Positions 1 to 8,461 of a stretch of 64,000 nt of DNA are shown here, piece by piece. A program made the position numbers and the translations under genes. Source of the DNA: Sphingobacterium sp. CZ-2 (GTDB taxonomy: Bacteria; Bacteroidota; Bacteroidia; Sphingobacteriales; Sphingobacteriaceae); NCBI RefSeq assembly GCF_004526235.1, contig NZ_CP038159.1, positions 1,426,001-1,490,000 on the forward strand. Direction: 5' to 3'. Each line of letters starts with the position of its first letter. Within the stretch, counting starts at the first letter, position 1. The notes beneath the pieces are model-generated. The model did not search any database and was not told where the DNA came from. It was given only the letters and a program-made list of their open reading frames with translations.

Positions 1-411
1 GTCACTGACGATGCCGATGGGTAAACCCTCTACCCCAAAATAGGCTGTGATCAATGGAAAGCCAACAAAGGAGGTATTACTAAGCCCTCCCACCAACATC
101 AGGGTATGGCTAGACCGCTTTGACAATTGAAGTTGCCTGCTCAGCAAATAGAAAAATCCAACACTGCCTAATAACACAATTAATGGACATAACATGGTAA
201 ACAACAAGTTATTATCCCATTTCAGATGAGGTAAAAATCGAAATGACAAGGCTGGTAGACCAAAATAGAGCACCCAGGCATTCAACGCCTTAAATCCATC
301 CTTGGCCACCCAATTCATCCGCCTACTGAGCACGCCAGCAGCCAAACAAAATATGATGAGTATAAAATTGGACACAGCCAAAGTTATTACTATTTTTGGG
401 CTCTTTATCAT
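1..411 (-). CDS. AEC-family (auxin efflux carrier-like) permease, partial
   Basis: Reverse-strand reading from an ATG at 411 gives 137 codons open to the window edge, so this is only the N-terminal part. It begins MIKSPKIVITLAVSNF and shows three to four hydrophobic helices separated by short basic loops (RRMNWVAKDG, SRQLQLSKRSS). The segments NAWVLYFGLPALSF and GLSNTSFVGFPL resemble the conserved helices of the Mem_trans/AEC permease family, which exports or takes up organic anions such as malate or malonate. Substrate cannot be told. The start lies only 9-21 bases from the start of the divergent gene to the right, so its promoter must lie inside that neighbouring gene or be shared. Family assignment fairly sure, function not. 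Confidence 0.75.
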   Translation of the reverse strand, partial: MIKSPKIVITLAVSNFILIIFCLAAGVLSRRMNWVAKDGFKALNAWVLYFGLPALSFRFLPHLKWDNNLLFTMLCPLIVLLGSVGFFYLLSRQLQLSKRSSHTLMLVGGLSNTSFVGFPLITAYFGVEGLPIGIVSD

Positions 412-420
412 TAACTGTTA

Positions 421-1569
421 TTGTTTTACTACGTGAGGCTATTTTTCTTATTCCTATCATCATTCCTAATCCCCTCTTTTCTTTTTGCTCAAGTAGAGGA
501 AATCAAAGAAAAAATTGTAAAAAGCCCGTTGGTATTGGAATTTGAGATGGAGAACGGTGGGATATTGCAGCAAAAAGGATTAAAAAACACCACCTATGAG
601 GGGGCATATTATAACGGTTTGAACCTTAAAGTAGGTTTTAAATCAAGGGCAAAAAGAGATCAATATTATCAGGTATATAATTATCCGATCTACGGTATCG
701 GAATTTATTCCAGCACGTTCAACTCTCCTATTATCGGAAGTCCCTATGCGATTTATGGTTTTGTACAAACACCTATCTATCCGAAGGAAAACAGCAAATG
801 GAGCTATGACTATCGTTTGGGGTTGGGGCTTTCTGGAAATTTTAAACCTTATAACGCACAGGAAAACCCTCTGAATCTAGTTATTGGATCGAAGAACAAT
901 GTGTTTATTGATTTGGGGATACGGGCGCAATACCGCTTGACAGACCATTTAAAAGTGGGAGCTGGATTGGCATTTCATCACTTTTCAAATGGGGCACTTG
1001 CACTGCCCAATAAAGGCGTGAATTTGATACCGGCTACGGTATCGGTTAATTATCAATTTAATCCGGATGTGAAGATCCATAGGGATTCTGTCCTGGAGCC
1101 TTTCAGCAAGAAAATCTATTATCATTTGAATTATGGGGTTGGTTTTAAGCAACTGCGGGATGATTTGGATCATCGTTTTTTCAAAACGACCTTGAGTGGG
1201 TATGCGAGTAGGTTTGTTTCCTATAAGTGGCGATTGGGTGCGGGGGTGGATCTCTTTTATTCTTCGTCTGGAAATGATGAAGAGATTGCTGGGGATAAGT
1301 CGGGGGAATTAGCATCCAAGTTGTCGGGAGGGCCTTCGTTTTATGTGGCGCATGTATTGAATGAACGATTGGTGTTGAATGGGAATGTGGGGTATTATAT
1401 TCACAACCAACGGTTTAATGGGGAAATTAAGAAGTTTTTCTTGAGGGCTGGCGCGAGGTATTATGTGTATAAGAATTTAAATGCGGGGGTTTCTATTAAG
1501 GCGCATATGGGAAAAGCAGACTTTATAGAATGGACGCTGGGGTATACGTTTAATAGGGATTATAAGTAG
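421..1569 (+). CDS. PagL-like acyloxyacyl hydrolase (lipid A deacylase family)
   Basis: Predicted outer-membrane beta-barrel of about 380 residues with an N-terminal signal peptide ending near FLFAQ. Around residues 187-200 it carries HHFSNGALALPNKGVN, which matches the PagL family pattern of an active-site His-x-Ser followed by Asn/Gly positions; the family removes the 3-O acyl chain of lipid A. The second half (from about residue 235) is another run of alternating beta strands, longer than the roughly 180-residue PagL, a layout common for Bacteroidota members. No ATG is available: TTG at 421 or GTG at 433 are the possible starts, and an in-frame stop at 412 bounds it. The C-terminus ends in a barrel strand. 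Substrate (lipid A or another glycolipid) is inference. Confidence 0.7.
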   Translation: MFYYVRLFFLFLSSFLIPSFLFAQVEEIKEKIVKSPLVLEFEMENGGILQQKGLKNTTYEGAYYNGLNLKVGFKSRAKRDQYYQVYNYPIYGIGIYSSTFNSPIIGSPYAIYGFVQTPIYPKENSKWSYDYRLGLGLSGNFKPYNAQENPLNLVIGSKNNVFIDLGIRAQYRLTDHLKVGAGLAFHHFSNGALALPNKGVNLIPATVSVNYQFNPDVKIHRDSVLEPFSKKIYYHLNYGVGFKQLRDDLDHRFFKTTLSGYASRFVSYKWRLGAGVDLFYSSSGNDEEIAGDKSGELASKLSGGPSFYVAHVLNERLVLNGNVGYYIHNQRFNGEIKKFFLRAGARYYVYKNLNAGVSIKAHMGKADFIEWTLGYTFNRDYK

Positions 1570-1587
1570 GATTGAGTGAGGGGTCCG

Positions 1588-1873
1588 CGTCATTGCAAGG
1601 AGGTCGGTCCGTCATTGCGAGGAGGTCGGTCCGTCATTGCGAGGAGGTACGACGAAGCAATCTTTCTTTCCACTTGTCATGCTGAGCGAAGTCGAAGCAT
1701 CTACATTTGGTACCCGAACAGATCCTTCGACTGCGCTCAGGATGACATGAAGGAAGATTGCTTCGTTCCTCGCAATGACGAGTTAAGATTGCTTCGTTTC
1801 TCCCAATGACGTGGGCCTCGCAATGATTAAAGATTGCTTCGTTCCTCGCAATGACGGGGGCCTCGCAATGACG
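1588..1873. repeat. Composite intergenic palindromic repeat cluster A
   Basis: The gap between the PagL-like gene and the next lipoprotein is filled by units built on GTCATTGCGAGG (direct) and CCTCGCAATGAC (inverted), with an inner pair GTCATGCTGAGCGAAGTCGA and its inverted partner TTCGACTGCGCTCAGGATGA. Outer arms end in GAAGCAATCT / AGATTGCTTC, so the core can fold as a nested hairpin about 130 bases long, followed by extra half units. The same family recurs at 15497, 28433, 37281, 55116 and 59797. Short apparent reading frames here are repeat artefacts. Confidence 0.9.
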
Positions 1874-1875
1874 TT

Positions 1876-2484
1876 CTACTTCCCAAATAAATCAAATAAT
1901 TTCTTTCCGAAATTCTTATCCACCGTAATATAAGAAGGATAATAAATATTCTGCCCGGCAATATTAATCGAAGGCTTAATCTTCAGCGCAATAAACCCTT
2001 CCGACTTCTTATTAAACAATTCATCAAAGAAATTCTCAAAACCATTCTCTTTCGCCTTATTAAAAATATTAGCCTTAAAGGTCATCGGTACAATAGCACT
2101 CTCCCCCTGCCCTAAATTCACATTCTGATCCACCTTTCCCTCAAACAAAGGCGATCCTTGCACCTCAATAATATACTTAAAAGAATTAAAAGCCGCTTTC
2201 TTTACCTCCGGATTGGTAATCTTCAAATTCACCTTTCCTTCCAAAGGCAGTTCCTTACTGAACAATGCCACTGCCAATCCTGCCAAAGAAGAGATATTAT
2301 AATTCCCATCTGCCCCCTTATACGACGAAAGGTTCTTTCCATTGAACTTCACCTGCTCCACCGAAGCTACATCATATTCACAATCAGCCAAGGCTTTTAT
2401 CTGCGCCTTCTTGTTCACCTGACAGCCCGAAAGCAACAATACCGAACATAAAACAATTAAACCTGCTATTTTTTTCATATCCAA
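1876..2484 (-). CDS. LEA14-like (LEA type 2) lipoprotein, hypothetical
   Basis: A 200-residue exported lipoprotein: MKKIAGLIVLCSVLLLSGC is a clean lipoprotein signal peptide with lipobox LSGC. The mature part has the feel of a single beta-rich LEA14/WHy-like domain: a segment on internal ligand-free strands (EGKVNLKITNPEVKKAAF, then VQGSPLFEGKVDQNVNLGQG) resembles the class in which a hydrophobic 'N-P' motif follows a strand. Function is unknown; such proteins are thought to be anchored in the periplasm or on the outer membrane. Start is either of two Met codons two residues apart (MDMKK). It lies 24 bases downstream of another lipoprotein gene on the same strand and is probably co-transcribed with it. 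Confidence 0.65.
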   Translation of the reverse strand: MDMKKIAGLIVLCSVLLLSGCQVNKKAQIKALADCEYDVASVEQVKFNGKNLSSYKGADGNYNISSLAGLAVALFSKELPLEGKVNLKITNPEVKKAAFNSFKYIIEVQGSPLFEGKVDQNVNLGQGESAIVPMTFKANIFNKAKENGFENFFDELFNKKSEGFIALKIKPSINIAGQNIYYPSYITVDKNFGKKLFDLFGK

Positions 2485-2508
2485 ACTAGTTAATATAATT
2501 CCTAAATA

Positions 2509-3255
2509 CTATTTCCTGCCAAAATTATAGATCAGCCCCAAGGTAAAAACCGCATTTCCCGGTTTTAAAAACTCATTGCTCATCAAGCCAATATTCCAGC
2601 CATTGGTATATTGCAATTGCAGTCCCTTGCTCAATTCCATCCGTGTAAAGAACACCGGTTCCACGAACACATTCTCCTCCAGAGCATGATCAACACCATT
2701 CAGCTTAAAACTATCCATTTTAATTCTGCTCAAACGAATGGCCGTCCCATAATTCAGACTCCGCTTCTTACCAAAAAGATTAATCTTGTTTTTCCGAGTC
2801 GATGAAAAATTCGCCTGAACAAAGATCTTGTTGAAATCCAGGTCCCTGGATTCCACCGGATCAGCCCCTGTAGTACTGGCTCTTTTATCCACATCCAACG
2901 TAGATCCCAGACCATAACCGCCATAAAATTCCAACACACTACGTTTGGACTTTCCGACCAAGGTATAATAGCCCAGCCCCCCTTCATAGAGGTATTGATT
3001 AAAATCATGATTACTGGATTTATAATCGCTGTAGGAACCATTGGCGATGATCGCTAGGTTATCTATGATGGCAACACCCGCATTTCCGCTAAGATTGCCC
3101 TTGAGGTTAACATGAGCTGCTAAATAACCCTCACCCTTATTATTGAACATCGGCGTTGCTGGAACGTTCGGTAGATAAACTGAACTACAACTGCTCAGAA
3201 ACCCTACCCCGCATAACAACGCCAATGCCTTTATTGGAGATCTTTTAATATTCAT
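2509..3255 (-). CDS. Outer-membrane beta-barrel-like lipoprotein, hypothetical
   Basis: 248 residues with a lipoprotein signal peptide (LALLCGVGFLSSCSS, lipobox LSSC). The rest consists of alternating amphipathic strands rich in Gly, Tyr and Asn (YEGGLGYYTLVG, LEFYGGYGLGST), ending in FTLGLIYNFGRK, a terminal aromatic barrel strand. No catalytic motif is seen. A lipoprotein signal on a barrel-like chain is unusual but frequent in Bacteroidota annotations. The upstream bases (reverse strand near 3280-3300) contain TTTGGCATAATAATTTG, which could be a promoter, but no consensus fits well. Followed closely by the LEA14-like lipoprotein gene, suggesting a two-gene envelope operon. Confidence 0.6.
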   Translation of the reverse strand: MNIKRSPIKALALLCGVGFLSSCSSVYLPNVPATPMFNNKGEGYLAAHVNLKGNLSGNAGVAIIDNLAIIANGSYSDYKSSNHDFNQYLYEGGLGYYTLVGKSKRSVLEFYGGYGLGSTLDVDKRASTTGADPVESRDLDFNKIFVQANFSSTRKNKINLFGKKRSLNYGTAIRLSRIKMDSFKLNGVDHALEENVFVEPVFFTRMELSKGLQLQYTNGWNIGLMSNEFLKPGNAVFTLGLIYNFGRK

Positions 3256-3339
3256 AGTTGAAAATAGTCTCCCTACTCTACAAATTATTATGCCAAATCT
3301 TACAATTTTAACAAAAAGTAAGATTTTATTGGCGAAAGC

Positions 3340-4173
3340 TTAAATAATACCGTGCAATTCAAGCTGTTGCTGCATCTCCTTTTGAAGGATGATAGCCTCC
3401 TGACGCGCTCTTTCCGCAAAATCCTTCCCTTGAGAAGCATAGATGATCCCGCGCGTACTGTTCACCAATAAACCACAATCCTTGTTCATACCATATTGGC
3501 AAACATCAGCCAATGAACCGCCCTGCGCACCCACTCCAGGAACCAATAAGAAATGATCTGGAGCATGTTCCCTTATCTTAAGAAAAGCTTCCCCACGGGT
3601 AGCTCCCACCACATACATGATGTTTTCTGATGTACCCCAGGTATTCACCTTATCGATCACCTCCTCAAACAACTGCTTTCCATCCGCATTGTTGAAATTC
3701 TGAAAATCAAGACTTCCTTGATTAGAGGTAAGCGCCAGTACGATCGCCCATTTCCCTTTAAAATCCAAAAATGGCGTAACAGAATCTTCGCCCATATAAG
3801 GTGCAATCGTAATGGAATCGAAATCCAAACCCGAAACCTCCGGATTAAAAAATGCCTGCGCATACATCTTTGAGGTATTACCGATATCCCCACGCTTCGC
3901 ATCAGCAATGCTGAAACAATCCTTTGGGAGTACCTCGCTGGTCTTCCTTAAAGCTTCCCAACCTTTCACCCCATAACTTTCATAAAAAGCGATGTTGGGT
4001 TTGTAGGCCACACATAGATCAGCCGTTGCCTCGATGATCGCTTTATTAAAGGCGAAGATCGGATCTTCTTCTTCCAATAGATGTGAAGGGATCTTGCTGA
4101 GATCAGTATCCAATCCTACACATAAAAAACTCTTCTTACGTTTTATCTGTTCAATTAGCTCTTGCTTGGTCAT
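3340..4173 (-). CDS. pyrF: Orotidine 5'-phosphate decarboxylase (type 2)
   Basis: 277-residue enzyme for the last step of UMP synthesis (OMP to UMP plus CO2). Near the N-terminus it has [13 protein letters not shown], then [14 protein letters not shown] and the catalytic Asp/Lys array [12 protein letters not shown] around residues 88-99, which is diagnostic. Length and the early GLDxD motif place it in the longer group of bacterial PyrF proteins (Mycobacterium/Myxococcus type) and not the 240-residue E. coli form. The VPGVGAQGG loop near residue 215 binds phosphate. It is the last gene of a tightly packed operon: the thioredoxin-like gene ends 2 bases upstream of its start. Confidence 0.95.
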   Translation of the reverse strand: MTKQELIEQIKRKKSFLCVGLDTDLSKIPSHLLEEEDPIFAFNKAIIEATADLCVAYKPNIAFYESYGVKGWEALRKTSEVLPKDCFSIADAKRGDIGNTSKMYAQAFFNPEVSGLDFDSITIAPYMGEDSVTPFLDFKGKWAIVLALTSNQGSLDFQNFNNADGKQLFEEVIDKVNTWGTSENIMYVVGATRGEAFLKIREHAPDHFLLVPGVGAQGGSLADVCQYGMNKDCGLLVNSTRGIIYASQGKDFAERARQEAIILQKEMQQQLELHGII

Positions 4174-4175
4174 TT

Positions 4176-4775
4176 TTATTCGTTGATAAGCGAAATAATA
4201 TAATCTTCAAATTCTTTGGTCGAGTAATCGGCCATACCCTTATGCTCAAAAACCCGGGTTCCATTTTTATTCAGCACGACCGTACTTGGGATCGCACCGC
4301 TCATCCAGGTATCAGGGATCTGGCTTTCCGGAAAATAGATCGGAAGGTTCAGGTTCTCTTTCTCTAAAAACTTTATGGCACCTTCTTGATCATGTTCGAT
4401 CTCCACCAAAAGGAAAGCGATCTTATCGTTATCCTTGTACTTATCATACAATTTTTGGATGGAAGGCATTTCTGCTCGACAGGGACCACACCAGGTAGCC
4501 CAAAGGTTGATGAACACTACTTTTCCGCGCAGGTCATGCGTACTCAGGCGATTCCCTTGTTGATCCGAAATACTCATCGTCTCCGTCAGGACCATCGGAC
4601 TTGCAGAGCCCTCGGTATTCACCTGGCCCTTTTCAATATTAGGTTTGAACAAGCCGATCTTCATCAGACCCTGTTGCATATAGGTACGACTTGTAGGCCA
4701 TATCATTAAGCCTATTAAAATGGCAAAAACCACATAATAGGTAATATCTTTCTTAGAAACCTTCTTTTTTTCCAT
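4176..4775 (-). CDS. TlpA/ResA-like membrane-anchored thiol-disulfide oxidoreductase
   Basis: 199 residues. An uncleaved N-terminal membrane anchor (about residues 10-30, [16 protein letters not shown]) is followed by a thioredoxin-fold domain facing the periplasm. The redox motif WCGPC is seen in [19 protein letters not shown] (about residues 88-106), and the cis-Pro region [11 protein letters not shown] near residue 162 is intact. Proteins of this group reduce disulfides in c-type cytochromes or other exported proteins; the specific partner cannot be inferred. Start ATG sits 2 bases after the pseudouridine synthase stop, implying translational coupling. Confidence 0.9.
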   Translation of the reverse strand: MEKKKVSKKDITYYVVFAILIGLMIWPTSRTYMQQGLMKIGLFKPNIEKGQVNTEGSASPMVLTETMSISDQQGNRLSTHDLRGKVVFINLWATWCGPCRAEMPSIQKLYDKYKDNDKIAFLLVEIEHDQEGAIKFLEKENLNLPIYFPESQIPDTWMSGAIPSTVVLNKNGTRVFEHKGMADYSTKEFEDYIISLINE

Positions 4776-4777
4776 AA

Positions 4778-5521
4778 TTAAGCATCAAATTTCTCCAATT
4801 GCTTCAGTAAGGTAGCAAAATCTTTAGGGTATTCCGCCTCAAAACTGTATTCTTTACCGTCAAGTACGAATTTCACTGACTTGGAATGAAGGGCAAACCT
4901 CTTCATGATCGGTTGTTCCTGCTGGTCTTTGGATAGGGTATATCCCCTTTTCTTGATCTGCGAAAGATATACCGGCTTCCCCCTATACATGCTATCCCCT
5001 ACAATGGCAGCATGTTGTGTCGCCAAATGGATCCGGATCTGGTGCATGCGACCAGTGATCGGCTTGCATTCAACCAAGGTATAATGCTTGAAAAACTTCA
5101 AGCTATTAAAGATTGTTTCTGAAGGTTTTCCATTATACCGATCAATGGTAACATTCTTGTTTCCCTGATTGAGGATCGGAAGATCCACCAATAGGTTTTC
5201 AAAAACATGGGTACCATCGATAATGGCATGGTAAATTTTATCCACTCTTCTTTTTTCAAATTCAATGGACATCAATCGGTACGTTTCTGGATTCTTGGCG
5301 ATCAATAAGATACCGGAAGTATCTTTATCCAAGCGATGGCAAACCTGCGCATCGGGATGGTATTTCTTCGCCAAACGTAAAATATTCACCTCTCCCCCTT
5401 CGCGAGCATCCAAGGATGGAATAAAAGGAGGTTTGTTGATGACGATCAGATTATCATCTTCGTGAATGATCAGGTCCTGAAATTTTGGATATTTAAAGTG
5501 ATTTTGTTCTTGTGGAATCAT
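4778..5521 (-). CDS. RluA-family RNA pseudouridine synthase
   Basis: 247-residue cytoplasmic enzyme. The signature CHRLDKDTSGILLIAKN holds the catalytic Asp of the RluA family; DDNLIVINKPPFIPS upstream and GRMHQIRIHLATQHAAIVGD downstream are the other conserved blocks. There is no S4 domain, so it resembles RluA/TruC more than RluC/D. RNA target (rRNA or tRNA) not determined. An upstream in-frame extension to 5632 exists, but ATG 5521 (MIPQEQNHF) matches the usual N-terminus and leaves room for the divergent panB promoter, so it is preferred. First gene of an operon with tlpA-like and pyrF. Confidence 0.9.
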   Translation of the reverse strand: MIPQEQNHFKYPKFQDLIIHEDDNLIVINKPPFIPSLDAREGGEVNILRLAKKYHPDAQVCHRLDKDTSGILLIAKNPETYRLMSIEFEKRRVDKIYHAIIDGTHVFENLLVDLPILNQGNKNVTIDRYNGKPSETIFNSLKFFKHYTLVECKPITGRMHQIRIHLATQHAAIVGDSMYRGKPVYLSQIKKRGYTLSKDQQEQPIMKRFALHSKSVKFVLDGKEYSFEAEYPKDFATLLKQLEKFDA

Positions 5522-5548
5522 CCCGCAAAAATAAGAATTAAACGGTAA

Positions 5549-5579
5549 TTTTCTATTCCTATAAAAAAAGCTAATTTTG
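5549..5579 (+). promoter_or_regulatory. Predicted sigma-70-type Bacteroidota promoter of panB
   Basis: TAATTTTG at 5572-5579 fits the -7 consensus TAnnTTTG, with TTTT (consensus TTTG) 19 bases upstream at 5549-5552. It lies 18 bases before the panB ATG at 5598 within the short divergent gap with the pseudouridine synthase gene. Confidence 0.5.
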
Positions 5580-5597
5580 CAGGAAACGATAGAGCAT

Positions 5598-6413
5598 ATG
5601 TCAGTTAATAAAGTAATCAAGAGAGTTACCACATCCGCCTTGCGCGATATGAAACACCGGGGAGAGAAAATCAGTATGTTGACCTCCTACGATTATTCTA
5701 CGGCCAAGATCTTGGATCAGGCCGGTGTGGAAGTATTATTGGTTGGCGATTCGGCAGCCAATGTTTTTGCAGGATTTGAAACGACCCTACCCATTACTTT
5801 GGATAATATGATCTATCATGCTGCTGCCGTTGCTAGAGGGGCTTCCCGCGCAATGGTCATCGCAGATATGCCTTTCGGCGAATACCAGGGTGCTACGGAT
5901 GATGCCTATAAAGCAGCGGTCCGTATGATGAAGGAATCTGGAGTCCATGCCCTGAAGATGGAAGGTGGCGAGGAAATCATCGATAACATCAAAAAGATCG
6001 TTCAATCGGGGATTCCGGTATGTGGACACTTGGGCTTAACACCGCAATCCATCTATAAATTCGGAGATTTTGGTGTTCGGGCAAAAGAAGAAGCAGAAGC
6101 TGCACGACTGAAATCGGATGCCCTTGCGCTTCAGGAAGCCGGTTGTTTTGCCATCGTCTTGGAAAAAATCCCTGCCGAATTAGCTACAGAGGTTTCCAAA
6201 ATGCTCGATATCCCAACAATTGGTATTGGTGCGGGTAACGGTTGTGACGGACAGGTATTGGTCGTAAACGACATGTTGGGCATTACCCAGGAATTCAAAC
6301 CTAAGTTCTTAAGACAATATGTGAACCTGGCAGAGCAGATCGGGAATGCGGCGAAAGCTTATGTGGCTGATGTGAAGGCTGGCGATTACCCGAACGAGTC
6401 TGAACAGTATTAA
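5598..6413 (+). CDS. panB: 3-methyl-2-oxobutanoate hydroxymethyltransferase
   Basis: 271-residue TIM-barrel enzyme transferring a hydroxymethyl group from methylene-THF to 2-oxoisovalerate, the first committed step of pantothenate synthesis. Diagnostic stretches: KISMLTSYDYSTAKILDQAG, VEVLLVGDSAANVFAGF (metal-binding Asp), ADMPFGEYQG, GGEEIIDNI, GIPVCGHLGLTPQS, and AIVLEKIPAELA (catalytic Glu), ending GIGAGNGCDGQVLV. ATG at 5598 is chosen over a TTG 21 bases upstream because that TTG overlaps the predicted -7 element. A membrane-protein gene begins 3 bases after its stop and is probably co-transcribed. Confidence 0.96.
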   Translation: MSVNKVIKRVTTSALRDMKHRGEKISMLTSYDYSTAKILDQAGVEVLLVGDSAANVFAGFETTLPITLDNMIYHAAAVARGASRAMVIADMPFGEYQGATDDAYKAAVRMMKESGVHALKMEGGEEIIDNIKKIVQSGIPVCGHLGLTPQSIYKFGDFGVRAKEEAEAARLKSDALALQEAGCFAIVLEKIPAELATEVSKMLDIPTIGIGAGNGCDGQVLVVNDMLGITQEFKPKFLRQYVNLAEQIGNAAKAYVADVKAGDYPNESEQY

Positions 6414-6416
6414 TCC

Positions 6417-7019
6417 ATGCAAAAGTTCTTATTGATCATCGCCCTGTTGGGAATCCTTTTATATTTTATCTCCAATAAAATCATAAAGGCTGGGAAATCC
6501 ATGGCCATAAAAAGACAGGCCAAACAAGGTTATGTATTGGTAGACAGCAATGAGCAATTGATCAATAAAGTCATAAAAAGCTGTTTATATAGTGTGGGTA
6601 TTGGTGTAATCCTTTTGGCCATTACGTTATTTTTGGCGATGAAGGTCAAAATCCTATTGTTGATGCTTCCGATCAGCTTATACCTGATCGGGCAGATCCT
6701 GATCCTGAACAACCACCTCAAGTATGCCAAAGAACAGGAGATCTGGTTCAACCCGCAAAATAGTGATGTATTAGTGGAATGGACAAGCGGCAATCAGATC
6801 CGCTTCAACCTTCTAAGGGATATTCAAGGCATACGATCTGTGAAAGCTATCCAAAAAAATAATAAGGTGTTGTTTGGTTATTATGAACTCATCGTCCAGA
6901 ACAACCCCTTGTATATTCCCTTTCTATTGGAGGAAAACCCACTTAATAAACGATTCTTTCAATCCATAAAGGATAACTACACCATCGCGCAAAAGTCTTC
7001 CCTCTTCCCCATGATCTAA
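6417..7019 (+). CDS. Hypothetical membrane protein with C-terminal PH-like region
   Basis: 200 residues. One hydrophobic helix at about 2-20, then two back to back at about 56-74 and 78-97 (VGIGVILLAITLFLAMKVK, LLLMLPISLYLIGQILIL). The C-terminal half (from about residue 100) is soluble with a beta-rich pattern (VLVEWTSGNQIRFNLLRDIQG, VLFGYYELIVQ) that may be a PH-like fold, though no family name is certain. It sits 3 bases after panB, so it is expressed with it, but there is no evidence that it works in pantothenate synthesis. Convergent with the downstream oxidoreductase; no clear terminator seen in the 16-base gap. Confidence 0.7.
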   Translation: MQKFLLIIALLGILLYFISNKIIKAGKSMAIKRQAKQGYVLVDSNEQLINKVIKSCLYSVGIGVILLAITLFLAMKVKILLLMLPISLYLIGQILILNNHLKYAKEQEIWFNPQNSDVLVEWTSGNQIRFNLLRDIQGIRSVKAIQKNNKVLFGYYELIVQNNPLYIPFLLEENPLNKRFFQSIKDNYTIAQKSSLFPMI

Positions 7020-7035
7020 TGGCTTCGGCTATCTT

Positions 7036-8328
7036 TTAGATCTTTGGGAGCTTATAGCCATTATGGTATGGAGCTGCAAGCAGTCTATTCGCTTCCGCTT
7101 CTTTAAATTGCTGTCGCTCTTTGTTCCAATAGATTTTCTTACCGGTCCGGTAGGCAATATTTCCCATTTGGGATAATTTGGCAATATGGCTCCCGATTTC
7201 CAAGGGTGCATTTAATAAGCTTGGATTCTTGGCCTTCACCGCTTCAATGAAATTATAGGTATGCAGATCCAATCCATTATCCACTTTCTTCTGCAAAGGT
7301 ACAGGCTCCATTTTCTTTCCTTCCGGAATCACCTCCCAGCCATTCCGATCGACCACTAACGTACCATTATTACCGATAAAGGCAATACCATGTTCCCTGT
7401 TATATGGTCCTCCGGAAATACTTGCAGCATGTTCCCACAGGAGGTTAAATCCGTCGAACTCATAAACAGTAGTCAAGGTATCAGGAGTTTCTCCTGCATC
7501 ATCGGGATAGGCAAATTTACCTCCCGCCGCCATGATGGATTTTGGATCGGAGACTTTCATTCCAATCAGGGCATAATCCAATAGATGCACCCCCCAGTCG
7601 GTCATCAGGCCGCCGGCATAATCCCAATACCACCTAAAATTATAATGGAACCTATTGGCATTAAAGGGTCTTGATTTTGCAGGACCGATCCAGCGTTGGT
7701 AATCAACCCCTTGAGGCACCTCGCTGTCTGCCATCGCAGGAACACGCTGCTTCCAGCCAAGATAAGCCCAAGCCTTCACCAACCTGATCTTTCCCAATTT
7801 ACCGGAATGCACAAAGTCTATGGCGTCCCGGAAATGCTGCTGCGATCGCTGCCACTGGCCTACCTGCACAATCCGCTGGTATTTATCCCTGGCAGCCAGC
7901 ATGGTATTGCATTCCACAATGGAATTCCCAATAGGCTTTTCGACATATACATCTTTACCCGCCTTCACCGCGTCAATCATCTGTAAGCAATGCCAATGAT
8001 CTGGTGTACCTATCATCACCGCATCCACCTCCTTATCCTTCAACAGGTCCTCGTGTTTTTTATAGACTTTGGGGTTCTGACCAAGCTTTTTCAACTGGGC
8101 CAATCGGTCACTGATGACCTGATCATCGATATCACAAATGGCTGTACAAACGACATCCGGATGTTTCAACAAGGAATTCAGATTAGACCAACCCATCCCT
8201 TTGATGCCGATTGCAGCAACTCTTATTTTCCCTGCGTAACCCAAATTCTTGGCATAAAGGGAAGATAACTGTAAAGCAGGTATCAACAAAACGGACTTTT
8301 GGATAAAATCTCTTCTGGAAAGCGTCAT
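7036..8328 (-). CDS. Gfo/Idh/MocA-family oxidoreductase, Tat-exported
   Basis: 430 residues. The N-terminus MTLSRRDFIQKSVLLI carries a twin-arginine motif SRRDFIQ followed by a hydrophobic stretch, so it is likely exported folded with its cofactor. The Rossmann part follows: IRVAAIGIKGMGW (dinucleotide loop), ICDIDDQV, and the catalytic signature YVEKPIG near residue 135. The second domain has GGLMTDWGVHLLDYAL, typical of the periplasmic Bacteroidota sugar-dehydrogenase subgroup. Substrate probably a sugar or cyclitol but cannot be told. Not in an obvious operon. Confidence 0.88.
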   Translation of the reverse strand: MTLSRRDFIQKSVLLIPALQLSSLYAKNLGYAGKIRVAAIGIKGMGWSNLNSLLKHPDVVCTAICDIDDQVISDRLAQLKKLGQNPKVYKKHEDLLKDKEVDAVMIGTPDHWHCLQMIDAVKAGKDVYVEKPIGNSIVECNTMLAARDKYQRIVQVGQWQRSQQHFRDAIDFVHSGKLGKIRLVKAWAYLGWKQRVPAMADSEVPQGVDYQRWIGPAKSRPFNANRFHYNFRWYWDYAGGLMTDWGVHLLDYALIGMKVSDPKSIMAAGGKFAYPDDAGETPDTLTTVYEFDGFNLLWEHAASISGGPYNREHGIAFIGNNGTLVVDRNGWEVIPEGKKMEPVPLQKKVDNGLDLHTYNFIEAVKAKNPSLLNAPLEIGSHIAKLSQMGNIAYRTGKKIYWNKERQQFKEAEANRLLAAPYHNGYKLPKI

Positions 8329-8461
8329 AATGTTTAGGTTTTTTCTGAAATACTAAAATAATGAGCCTAATCCAATAATAATATAACTTTAACTGGAAAT
8401 TGTGTAACAATTTCAAACCCCTTTCTAGCGACCTTTGTTACTATATTAACAGGGATAAACC

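Noticed and set aside
1576-1809. Apparent reading frame in repeat cluster A
   Set aside because: It is made almost wholly of GTCATTGCGAGG units; similar frames appear in clusters at 15566-15832 and 28438-28677 and code for nothing.
5522-5632. N-terminal extension of the pseudouridine synthase
   Set aside because: The extra residues are hydrophobic and unlike RluA proteins, and would cover the panB promoter and start region; ATG at 5521 is adequate.
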